Part shown: piece after piece, positions 55,000-64,000 of the stretch
Position numbering within the stretch: position 1 is the first letter of the stretch
Layout of the letters: each line of letters starts with the position of its first letter
Assembly: GCF_904849725.1 (NCBI RefSeq)
Contig: NC_058518.1
Coordinates: 512,665,225-512,729,224, forward strand
DNA: 64,000 nt
Direction of reading: 5' to 3'
From: Hordeum vulgare subsp. vulgare
Taxonomy: Eukaryota > Streptophyta > Magnoliopsida > Poales > Poaceae
Made by a program: the position numbers and the translations under genes
Notes under the pieces: generated by a model
The model's input: the letters and a program-made list of their open reading frames with translations, nothing else
Told to the model about the DNA's origin: nothing
Databases searched by the model: none

Positions 55000-56937
55000 A
55001 CCAAGCTAGGCCAAAAGCCTAAGCTTGGGGGAGTACGTGCTCTCACCGACTTTACATTCATGCTTATGCTTTCACTTTGTTAGCCGGTGTTTACACTTTG
55101 CCACTCTATTATCCCTGCTAGTTTCTTTTTGTTTTCTTGTTTTCTTGTTTTGTGTCCTTTTGAGAAAACCCAAAAAGATTTTTCTTTCTTATTTTGCTTG
55201 TTGGGAGCTTTCCCGTGTAAATAGCTTTCTTTTTTTTGTGTCGAGGTAGAAGATATTGGTTACATTGCTTAGTGGTTCTTACATGCTTACCTGTTTAGCT
55301 TTCAAAGAGCCATATTATTTTGTCTTCTCCTTTGTGTTTGCCTGCAGATTCAGCTTAGTCCAATGCGCTTATTATCGTTCTCATCATTCGATCGTGCAAA
55401 TGAAAGGCAACAATGATGGTATATGATGAAGTGACTAAGACTGAAAAGCTGGTATGAACTCTATCTATTTTGTTTTTGTAAATATGACTAGCTTGTCGAC
55501 CCAGATTTAGCTTTGTTGTGAGAGAACCATGTTTGCAATGACAACATAGAGATCATAGTTTCTGATGCCATGCTTATTTAGCTAAGAGTTTATAATGGTT
55601 TGTCTTGAATGCCAACATAGATTTTGAGATGACTATGATGTAGTATGATAGGATGGTATTCTCCTTTGAATGTTTCAAGTGGCTTGACTTGGCGTATGTT
55701 CATGCATGTAGTTGAAACAAAATCAACATAGCCTCTATGATGTTCGTGTTCATGGTGATTTATATCCTGTTCATGCTTGCATTCAATGTTAGTCCAACTC
55801 ATTGCATCTTGATGACTGTTGTCTCTCTCTAGTTGGTCGCTTCCCAGTCTTTTGCTAGCCTTCACTTGTACTAACCGGGAATACTGCTTGTGCATCCACT
55901 TCCATAAACCCAAAAGTTTTTCCATGAGTGTCCACCATACCTACCTATTTGCGGTATCTACCTGCCGTTCCAAGTAAATTTGCATGTGCCACTCTCTAAA
56001 CCTTCAAGAAATAAATCTGTTTTGCATGCCCGAACCGCTCATGTGGTGACAGAGGGCTATTGGTATCTTCCATGCTAGGAGTATTATCCTCGACATGTGT
56101 TTATTCACAGTCATTCACGAGAAAGGGGCCGGTATTTGGGATGCCGAGTTCCATGCTTAAATCGAAAACATAACTGTAAAACAAGACTCCCCCCGGATTG
56201 ATGTTAGTATGGACGGTACCCAAGGATTTGGCTAGCCGTGGAGTGTGATTGATTGGTGGTGGGGGAGTTAAAAATTTACTTTTCTGTTTGGGAACCGCCT
56301 ATAGCATGAGTAGCATGGAAGATATTGAGAACTCTTGGTCATTGCGTTGACAATGAAAGCATGCCACCCAAATTATTATCTCTATTTTCAAAGCTTGAGC
56401 TCTGGCATCTCTGCAAATCAATGCTTCCCTATGCGAAGGGCCTGTCTATTTATTCTCCTGTCGAGTCATCCTCCTCTTATATAAGCACCAATTGGAGAGC
56501 ACCTCTGTCATTTTTATGCTTTGCTTTTGATTGATATTGGGTATGACTATATGATTGGATCTTCGTTGTTATGAATTACAATGTTTAGTCAGCCCTTGAT
56601 CTTTGAAAGTGCTCTGCATTTATGTTTTGCGGTCTCAGAAAGAGCTAGCGAGATACCACCTATTCATATTGCTTCATGCTTGTTTTGATTGAAGTGTTGG
56701 TATTTGAAACTCATTATTATTTGCTTGTTAGCTGATTATGCCATTGATATTAGTTTACCGTGAGACCTTTGTGTCATTTGCTTATGTGGTTAACTTGTGA
56801 TCTTGCTGAAATTCTGGTTATGAGTTAGACATAGTTGCAACAACAAGATCAAACAAAGTTTGTCAAAGTTTTTCTTTCTCTCTCAGTTTGTCAACTGAGT
56901 TGCTTGAGGACAAGCAAGGTTTTAAGCTTGGGGGAGT
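55000..56937 (+). other. 3' noncoding region of the gag-protease element
   Basis: No gene. Contains two blocks shared with the noncoding 3' region of the surrounding Athila element: GTGTCCACCATACCTACC (within 55924-55948) and TGCTTCCCTATGCGAAGGGC (56422-56443). It ends in the polypurine tract. The small ORFs in it have no domain. Confidence 0.7.
56922..56937 (+). other. polypurine tract of the gag-protease element
   Basis: TTAAGCTTGGGGGAGT lies immediately before the right LTR, where plus-strand DNA synthesis is primed. The AAGCTTGGGGGAGT phrase also occurs after the 3' ORFs (55021, 60629). Confidence 0.8.
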
Positions 56938-58720
56938 TGATACGTCTCCAACGTATCTACTTTTCCAAACTCTTTTGCCCTTGTTTTGGACTATAATTTG
57001 CATGATTTGAAAGGAACTAACCTGGACTGACGCTGTTTTCAGCAGAATTGCCTTGGTGTTATTTTTGTGCAGAAATCAAAGTTCTCCAAATGTCCTGAAA
57101 ATTTACGGGGAGCAGTTTTGGAAAATATCAAAAATATCTGCGCCAAGTTCCACCTCAGGGGGTGGGCTAGTGGGCCACAAGCCCCTGCTCCGCCACCACC
57201 CCCTGGTGGCGGTGGGCAGGCTTGTGGGGCCCACAGGCACCTGCCGCCCCCAACTCCAGCTCTATAAGTTGCCTTTCCTCCCAGAAAAAATAAAAAGAGA
57301 AGTTTTCATCGCGTTTTCGATACGGAGGCGCCGCCACCTCCTGTTCTTCATCTGGAGGGCAGATCTGGAGTCCGTCTTGGGCTCCGGAGAGGGGAAATCG
57401 TCGCCATTGTCATCATCAACCTTCTTCCCTCTCCAATTCCATGAAGCTCTTCGTTGTTTGTGAGTAATCTATTTCTAGGCTCGCTGGGCGGTGATGAGTA
57501 AGATGAGATCTATCATGTAATCGAGTTAGTTTTGATGGGGATTGATCCCTAGTAACCACTATGTTCTGAGATTGATGTTGCTACTACTTTGCCATGCTTA
57601 ATGCTTGTCACTAGGGCCTGAGTGCCATGATTTCAGATCTGAAATTATTATGTTGTCACCAATATATGTGTGTTTTAGATCCGATCTTGCAAGTTGTAGT
57701 TACCTACTATGTGTTATGATCCGGCAACCCCGGAGTGACAATAACCGGAACCACTCCCGGCGATGACCATAGTTTGAGGAGTTCATGTGTTCACCAAGTG
57801 CTAATGCGTTGGTCCGGTTCTTTATTAAAAGGAGAACCTTAATATCCCGTAGTTTCCTTTTGGACCCCGCTGCCACGCGAGCGATGGACAATAGATGTCA
57901 TGCAAGTTGTTTTCCCTAAGCACGTATGACGACACACGGAATGCATGCCTACATCACATTGACGAACGGGAGCTAGCCACTTATCTCTTCGTGTTATAAC
58001 GGTTGCATGATGAATATCATCCAAACAAATCACCGACCCATTGCCTACGAGTTTGTCCTACTGTTGCTACTGCTGTTACTTGTTTTCCTCTGCTACTGCT
58101 GCTACTACTGTTGCTACTGATGTTACTTGTTTTGCTCTACTGCTGCTGCTACTACTGTTGCTACTGCTGTTACTTGTCTTGCTCTACTGCTACTGTTGCT
58201 ACTACTGTCGCTTGCTACTGTTGCTACTTGCTACTGCTCTCACTACTGCTGTTCCTTGCCACTCTTATTGCTCGTTACACTGCTGCTACCTGCTACACTG
58301 TTGATTCGCTGACCGTTGACGGGAACTGACAATTTCCGTCAACGCAGCAATGGAGGCGCCATTGATACAATCGTTAGGAATAGTCTGCCGTCAACAGATT
58401 GTTTCTGACACCGTTGTTATCATATTACTTTGTTGTTACTACTGTGCTTGCAGATACTAATATTTCAGGTGTGGTTGAATCTGACAAATTCAACTGCTAA
58501 TACTCGAGAGTAGTCTCTCACCTCCTTTAGGCGATCTACAAATTTGGGTCGAATACTCTACCCTCGAAAACTTGTGCGAACCCACGCGCTAGTGGGACAT
58601 CAACAACATTCTTCCCGTCTCATTACTGGGGAGTGCTTTCAGCATTCTTCTGGTGCCGTTGGAGGAGAAGGTTTGTTGTCATAAGCATTCGTCTAGCTAA
58701 CGCCAGAGATTGCAGGATCA
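56938..58720 (+). repeat. right LTR of the gag-protease element
   Basis: 1,783 bp, differing from the left LTR by a few percent and by triplet-tract length. GC-rich inverted repeat at 57171-57233. Ends GCAGGATCA next to the GACAC duplication. Confidence 0.93.
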
Positions 58721-58725
58721 GACAC

Positions 58726-59851
58726 CATGCGGGAGATAGAACTACACACAAGGTATTGCAATCAGGTTTCTATTGAACCACTCTCTTCAAAGGATGCCTG
58801 TAAGTTTGTCTTGTCTTGTGACGAATGTCAAAGAGTAGGCAATATCAGTAAACGTCAGGAAATGCCTATGAACTATTCACTTGTCATGGAACCATTTGAT
58901 GTCTGGGGCTTTGATTATATGGGACCTTTTCCAAAATCCAACGGGTATACGCACATCTTAGTTACTGTTGATTATGTCACTAAGTGGGTAGAAGCTATCC
59001 CCACTAGTAGTGTTGATCACAACACTTCTATCAAGATGCTGAAAGAAGTTATCTTCCCTAGATTTGGAGTCCCTAGATATCTAATGAACGACGGTGGTTC
59101 ACACTTCATTCATGGTGCTTTCCGTATTACGCTTGCTAAGTACGATGTCAACCATAGAATTGCGTCTCCCTACCACCATCAGTCCAGTGATCAAGTAGAG
59201 CTAAGAAATAGAGAGATTAAATTGATTCTGCAAAAGACTGTCAACAGGTCTAGAAAGAATTGGTCTAAGAAGCTTGATGATGCAATGTGGGCTTATAGAA
59301 CTGCCTATAAGAATCCCATGGGCATGTCTCCGTACAAAATGGTGTACGGTAAAGCATGTCACTTACCTCTTGAGCTAGAGCATAAAGCTTATTGGGCAAT
59401 CAAAGAGCTCAACTTGGATTTCAAACTTGCCGGTGAGAAGAGGTTATTTGACATTAGCTCGCTTGATGAGTGGAGAACTCAAGCATATGAGAATGCCAAG
59501 CTCTTCAAAGAGAAGGTTAAGAGGTGGCATGATAAGAGGATACAAAAGCGTGAGTTCAATGTAGGTGATTATGTCTTGCTATATAACTCTCGTTTAAGAT
59601 TCTTTGCAGGCAAGCTTCTCTCTAAATGGGAAGGTCCCTATGTTGTTCAGGAAGTATATCGTTCCGGTGCTACCAAGATCAACAACACGGAACGTAATTG
59701 TCCGAGAGTGGTAAATGGGCAGAGAATCAAGCATTATATCTCAAGTACTCCCATAAATGTTGAAAGCAATATCATCAATACCATAACTCCGGAAGAATAC
59801 CTTAGGGACATTTATCAGCATGTTTCACACTCCGAAAACGAAGAGGTATGA
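58726..59851 (+). pseudogene. Athila gag-pol, part 3: integrase
   Basis: Resumes at the frame broken at 48395. The zinc finger (GHHAGDRTTHKV before CDECQ) has a TGA at 58774-58776 and a one-base shift at the A run 58789-58791. From there the frame is open to 59849: LSCDECQRVGNISKRQEMPM, VWGFDYMGPFPKSNGYTHIL (Asp), RYLMNDGGSHFIHGAF (Asp) and YHHQSSDQVELRNREIKLIL (Glu) give the catalytic triad. A basic C-terminal region (GDYVLLYNSRLRFFAGKLLS, KWEGPYVVQEVYRSGA) follows. The ATG at 58727 is out of the original frame until the shift, so it is not a native start. Confidence 0.9.
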
Positions 59852-59879
59852 GATTCAGTAAGAAAACAGAGTCCAAAAC

Positions 59880-60076
59880 GTTCCCCATAGGAAATTTTCT
59901 CCGTTTTGGAATATTTGAAAAAATACAAAAATTGGAAGTAGTCCGGAAAGTGCCCGAGGAGGCGACAAGCCTGCACGGCGCGGGCCCACCCCCTGGCCGC
60001 ACCGTGAGGGCTTGTGGCCACCTCGTGCACCTCCCGGACTCCGTTTTCGTGCACAGTACTCCTTCTGGTCTGGAAA
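59880..60076 (+). promoter_or_regulatory. internal copy of the LTR module upstream of the Athila 3' ORF
   Basis: ACAAGCCTGCACGGCGCG is identical to the LTR copies (14351-14368; 62407-62424). It is followed by a CCACCCCC centre and GAGGGCTTGTGGCCACCT, the complementary arm. The preceding GGAATATTTGAAAAAATAC resembles the LTR TATA region. It ends about 100 bp before the ATG of the 3' ORF at 60177. The layout matches 53420-53640 in the other element. Confidence 0.6.
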
Positions 60077-60176
60077 AAAATATTATATATACTTCCGTTT
60101 GGTCTGACCCCTGCATCACGCAGATTTCCTCTGTTTTTCATTTCGAGCCTGTTTTCTGCCGCAGATCTAGGTCAAG

Positions 60177-60593
60177 ATGTCTTCTCAGGATTCAGAGGGG
60201 GAGAGCTATGTGGCTGATTACCTTGCTAACCCCAAGGTCTATGGGGACTTGGAATCATATGGCTGGACCACCAATGAGGAAGAAGACTATGATCCCAAGG
60301 GGAAGGAACAAACGAGTTCCGATGAAGAGGAGGCTCCTCTATCTTAACCTGGACGCACTCATTTGGAGTTCAAGAAGTCAAGCCTCCCTGACCAAAGGAA
60401 GAAGCCTAAGACCTTGTTTATCCCTTCTCGTTTCTTGCAGGAGAGTAAGCAGGAGCTATGCCAAAGAGTGTTGAAGCTGGAGGAGGAAAATGATGATCTG
60501 AGGGAGCAGAACTTTATGCTCAAGTGGAAATTAGACAAGCTCAAGACCGCTTCAACAACTCCTCAACCTTCACCACCAAAGGAAGACAACTGA
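60177..60593 (+). pseudogene. small coiled-coil 3' ORF of the Athila element
   Basis: ATG at 60177 after a TTCTGCCGCAG acceptor-like site. An acidic N-terminus (MSSQDSEGESYVADYLANP; NEEEDYDPKGKEQTSSDEEE), an in-frame TAA at 60345-60347, then KKPKTLFIPSRFLQESK and a heptad-like coiled coil ELCQRVLKLEEENDDLREQN, ending at TGA 60591-60593. Same frame throughout, about 138 codons. It differs from the larger 3' ORF of the nested element. Position is that of env-like ORFs of Athila, but no membrane segment is visible. Function unknown. Confidence 0.65.
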
Positions 60594-62125
60594 GCATTGG
60601 TATGGGCAATCCCCTTGGCTTATGCCAAGCTTGGGGGAGTTTCCCCGATATCGTATCACCATCACATCCTTTGCCTTTACCTTTGTTTTAATTTTCCTTT
60701 TCAGTTTTTTTTTCTCTAGTAGTTTAAAAGTCTTAGTGTTTTAGTCTTGAGTTTTGCTTTGTGTCACCCCCGATGTATTCTTGCTCGTGAGCCATATAAT
60801 AAAGAGTGTCTTAGTTGAAGGGCTTTGCCTCTTGCCATGATCAAAAGAGTGAGAATAGAACAAAAGCATGAAAGGTCATGTAGTGATCTTATGGGAAGTG
60901 ATGGCTTCACATATAAAAAGAATGAGGATTGAAACTTGTTGAGGGTAGGCAAACGTAGACCTTGGTCATTGTTGCAATTAATAGGAAGTGATAAAGAAGG
61001 AGAGGTTCACATATAAATATATCATCTCTGACACCATCTATGATTGTGAACACTCACCAAACTATTGCATGCCTAGAAGTAGATGTTGGACAAGGAAGAC
61101 AACGTAATGAATTGTGTTTGCTTGGCTCTGAATAATGTTATATGATTAAAGATCCCTTAGCATGTGACGATTGCTTCCACCTCATATTAGCCAAAACTCC
61201 CGCACCAAGTAGAGATACTACTTGTGCATCCATAAACCTTCAAACCAGTTTTGCCATGAGTGTCCACCATACCTACCTATGGATTGAATAAGATCCCTCA
61301 AGTAAGTTGTCATCGGTGCAAGCAATAAAAATTTCTCCCTAATATGTATGATCTATTAGTGTGTGGAAAATAAGCTTTATACGAACCTGCGATGAAGAAG
61401 ACATAAAATCTACAGACTGCATAATAAAGTTCTTTATCATAGGGGGCAATATAAAGTGACGTTCCTCTGCACTAAGAGGACACGCATCCAAACCTCAAAA
61501 GTGCATGACAACCTCTGCTTCCCTCTGCGAAGGGCCTATCTCGTACCTTTAATTTTTTTTCCTTGAAAGAGTCATGGTGATCTTCACCAATTCCCTATTT
61601 TGCCTTTGTCTTGGCTACCGTCACATGCTTGAGAAAGATCTATATTCATATGTCAACTTGGAGGTGAGTATTCATGAATTATTTTTGTTGACATTACCCT
61701 TGAGGTAAACAGTTGAGAGGCAAATATAAGCCCCTATCTTTCTCTGTGTCCAGCTGAAACTTTGATCTCATGAGCACCACGTGAGTTGTAGAATTGTAGA
61801 GAACGAAAGAATGATTGAGTATGTGGATCTTCTTTACAAGCTCTTATTTGACTCTTTCTGATGTTGTGATAAATTGCAATTGCTTCAATGACTAAAGGCT
61901 ATCAGTTGTTACTTATCAGTAAGGTTCTTGATCCATGCTTTACTTTGTGAAGGAATTATCACTTTAGCATGAGAGATTATATGTTGGTATTGTTGTTCTA
62001 ATCTTGATCATAATGCATGCATGTTCGTATCTTGTTTTGTCAACACCTCTCTCCCTAAACACGTGGACATATTTAGCGAGCTAGGCTTCCGGTTGAGAAC
62101 AAGCGAGGTCTAAGCTTAGGGGAGT
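60594..62125 (+). other. 3' noncoding region and polypurine tract of the Athila element
   Basis: No gene. Carries the blocks GTGTCCACCATACCTACC (within 61256-61280) and TGCTTCCCTCTGCGAAGGGC (61516-61537) shared with the nested element at 55924 and 56422. It ends in TCTAAGCTTAGGGGAGT (62109-62125), the polypurine tract before the right LTR. Confidence 0.75.
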
Positions 62126-63645
62126 TGATACGTCCATTTTGCATCATGTTTTCACGTTGATATTTATCGCTTCTTTGGCTGTTATTTCACTTCACGGTAC
62201 TATTCTTATGCCTTTTCTCTCTTATTTTGCAAGGTTTACATGAAGAGGGAGAATACCGGCAACTGGAATTCTGGCCTGAAAGTGGAGCAAAGTTGAGATA
62301 CCTATTCTGCGCAACTCCAAACGCCGTGAAAATCAACGGAGATTTTTTCCCAATATATAAAAAATACTGGGCCGAAGAAGTACTGGAGGCGGGCCAGGGG
62401 GTGGCCACAAGCCTGCACGGCGCGGCCACCCCCCAGGCCGCGCCATGGGGGCTTGTGGGCACCCTGTTGGCCCACTTGCCCCCCTCTTTTGCTATATGGA
62501 GGGTTTCGTCGAGAAAAAAATCAAAGGGGATATTTTTCGTGGTTTCGCCGCCGCCACGAGGCGGAACTTGAGCAGAACCAATCTAGAGCTCCAGCAGGAT
62601 GATCCTGCCGGGGAAACTTCCCTCCCAGAGGGGGAAATCGTCGCCATCGTCATCACCAACACTCCTCTCATCGGAGGGGACTCTTCACCATCAACATCTT
62701 CATCAACACCATCTCATCTCCAAACCCTAGTTCATCTCTTGTAACCAATCTCTGTCTCGCGACTCCAGTTGGTACTTGTAAGGTTGCTAGTAGTGTTGAT
62801 TACTCTTTGTAGTTGATGCTAGTTGGATTATTTGGTGGAAGAGATTATGTTCAGATCCTTGATGCTACTCATTACACCTCTGATCATGATTATGTTTATG
62901 CTTTGTGAGTAGTTACTTTTTTTCCTGAGGACATGGGATAAGTCATGCTAATAATAGTCATGTGAATTTGGTATTCGTTCGGTATTTTGATATGTTGTAT
63001 GTTGTTTTTCCTCTAGTGGTGTTATGTGAACGTCGACTACATAACACTTCACTATTATGTGGGCCTAGAGTAAGGCATCGGGAAGTAGTAAGTAGATGAT
63101 GGGTTGCTAGAGTGACAGAAGCTTAAACCCTAGTTTATGCGTTACTTCGTAAGGGGCTGATTTGGATCCACTAGTTTAATGCTATGGTTAGACTGTGTCT
63201 TAATTCTTCTTTCTTAGTTGTGGATTCTTGCGAGAGGGGTTAATCATAAGTGGGATGCTTGTCCAAAAGGGCAGTACCCAAGCGCCGGTCCACCCACATA
63301 TCAAACTATCAAAGTAACAAACGCGAATCATATGAAGATGATGAAACTAGCATGACAGAAATTCCCTTGTGTCCTCGGGAGCGTTTTTCCTCCTATAAGA
63401 CTTTGTCCAGGCTTGTCCCTTTCTACAAAAGGGATTGGGCCACTTTGCTGCACCGTTGCTACTTTTGTTGCTTGTTGCTTGCTACGAATCATCTCACCAC
63501 ACAGTCACTTGTTACCGACAATTTCAGTGCTTGCAGATATTTCCTTGCTGAAAACCACTTGTCAGATCCTTCTGCTCCTCGTTGGGTTCGACACTCTTGC
63601 TTATCGAAAGGACTACGATTGATCCCCTATACTTGTGGGTCATCA
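62126..63645 (+). repeat. right LTR of the Athila element
   Basis: 1,520 bp, TG..CA, uninterrupted counterpart of the left LTR and natural empty site for the small CACTA insertion (near 63005). GC-rich hairpin at 62401-62465. ORFs 62227-62744 and 63250-63687 are LTR sequence. Confidence 0.95.
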
Positions 63646-64000
63646 CTAGTCCTTCTTCCCCTAGTGCATAACAAATATCTAGCATAAGGAGAAGAAGGAG
63701 AAGCTACCCCCACAACAACAGTTGGCATTCTTATTCTCTCATATATGGTGGACACTCCCTCACCTGATTTTTTGACCGTCGATGATGGTCGCTATTCCTT
63801 CTTCCCCTAATGCATAACAAATATCTAGCACAAGGAGAAGAAGGGAAAGTGACCCCCACAATAATAGTTGGCATTCTTCTTCTCTCATATATGGTGGACA
63901 CCCCCTCACCTGATTTTTCGACCGTCGATGATGGTCGCTACTCCTTCTTCCTCTAGTGCATAACAAATATCTAGCACAAGGAGAAGAAGGAGAAGCGACC
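63646..64000. repeat. tandem repeat, about 146-bp period, right portion
   Basis: Continuation of the array at 13893-14070 after the Athila insertion. TTTTTGACCGTCGATGATGG at about 63769 and TTTTTCGACCGTCGATGATG at about 63914 mark two units 144 bp apart, and the array runs off the window. Each unit contains GACCGTCGATGATGGTC, itself an inverted repeat. Confidence 0.9.

Larger units (their letters stand above)
48396..58720 (+). mobile_element. non-autonomous Athila-type element (gag-protease only)
   Basis: LTRs TGATACGTCT(A/C)CAACGTAT..GCAGGATCA at 48396-50165 and 56938-58720, with a perfect 5-bp duplication GACAC (48391-48395, 58721-58725). It has a perfect tRNA-Asp-type primer site, a gag-protease frame (one stop), an extra 3' ORF and a polypurine tract TAAGCTTGGGGGAG. 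Reverse transcriptase, RNase H and integrase are absent: after the protease the sequence goes straight into a leader for the 3' ORF. It must use enzymes supplied by a relative. It sits in the integrase zinc-finger region of an Athila element with which it shares the primer site type and noncoding blocks. Confidence 0.93.
14071..63645 (+). mobile_element. Athila-lineage Gypsy LTR retrotransposon, host of nested insertions
   Basis: LTRs starting TGATACGTCCATTTTGCATC and ending GTGGGTCATCA lie at 14071-17959 (interrupted) and 62126-63645. A near-perfect 5-bp duplication (CTACT/CTAGT) flanks the element. It has a tRNA-Asp-type primer site after the left LTR, gag-protease-RT-RNase H-integrase on the plus strand, an extra 3' ORF, and a polypurine tract before the right LTR. 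The FMDDFSVYG reverse-transcriptase box and the extra ORF after integrase place it in the Athila lineage. It is split by insertions at 14954-17317, 20891-47602 and 48396-58720, leaving roughly 10 kb of its own sequence. Confidence 0.92.

Overview
This window is a stretch of large-genome grass intergenic DNA. It is almost certainly Triticeae (wheat, Aegilops, barley or rye): the Copia element carries an LTR I recognise as BARE-1/Angela/WIS, and it sits among CACTA, Helitron, MITE and Athila/Tat-type Gypsy elements. I see no ordinary host gene, tRNA, rRNA or CRISPR array. Every substantial coding stretch belongs to a transposable element (TE) or to a gene fragment lying inside one.

Left part, 1-9900: a 5'-truncated, broken LINE (1-1950), a 4.8-kb Helitron-like element carrying spliced gene fragments (1951-6727), a small Helitron in the opposite orientation (7713-8277), a hAT end fragment, and a complete 178-bp hAT MITE with a perfect 8-bp target-site duplication (TSD, 9019-9196). 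From about 9740 to 13890 there are scrambled repeats, AGTCCCGGTTCG-type inverted repeats, a decayed multi-exon minus-strand gene and two tandem arrays. These look like parts of one DNA transposon whose 146-bp array reappears at the far right edge (63646-64000).

The rest is a nest. An Athila-lineage Gypsy retrotransposon (14071-63645, plus strand) inserted into that 146-bp array. Three elements then landed in it. A 2.4-kb CACTA derivative (14954-17317, TSD TTT) is in its left LTR. A 26.7-kb CACTA element (20891-47602) is between its reverse transcriptase and RNase H. A non-autonomous Athila relative with gag-protease but no reverse transcriptase or integrase (48396-58720, TSD GACAC) is in its integrase zinc finger. 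The large CACTA is about 6.3 kb of its own sequence. It holds a tandem array of about 380-bp hairpin units, and into that array went a Tat-lineage Gypsy element (22089-34059, minus) and a BARE-1-like Copia element (36377-44800, minus, TSD GAGAA).

Notable points: (i) both Athila-type elements repeat a GC-rich, hairpin-forming piece of their own LTR directly upstream of the extra 3' ORF; (ii) the Tat element carries a six-exon gene antisense to gag-pol, convergent with it, with a nine-copy 70-bp array between the two 3' ends; (iii) the CACTA element keeps a six-exon Transposase_24-like chain in frame to its stop codon; (iv) the decayed 10.37-12.28 kb gene resembles a plant B3-like protein carried in a transposon. 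Most element ORFs are broken by isolated in-frame stops and single-base indels in homopolymers. Hand-estimated LTR divergence is about 3-4 percent, so most insertions are recent.
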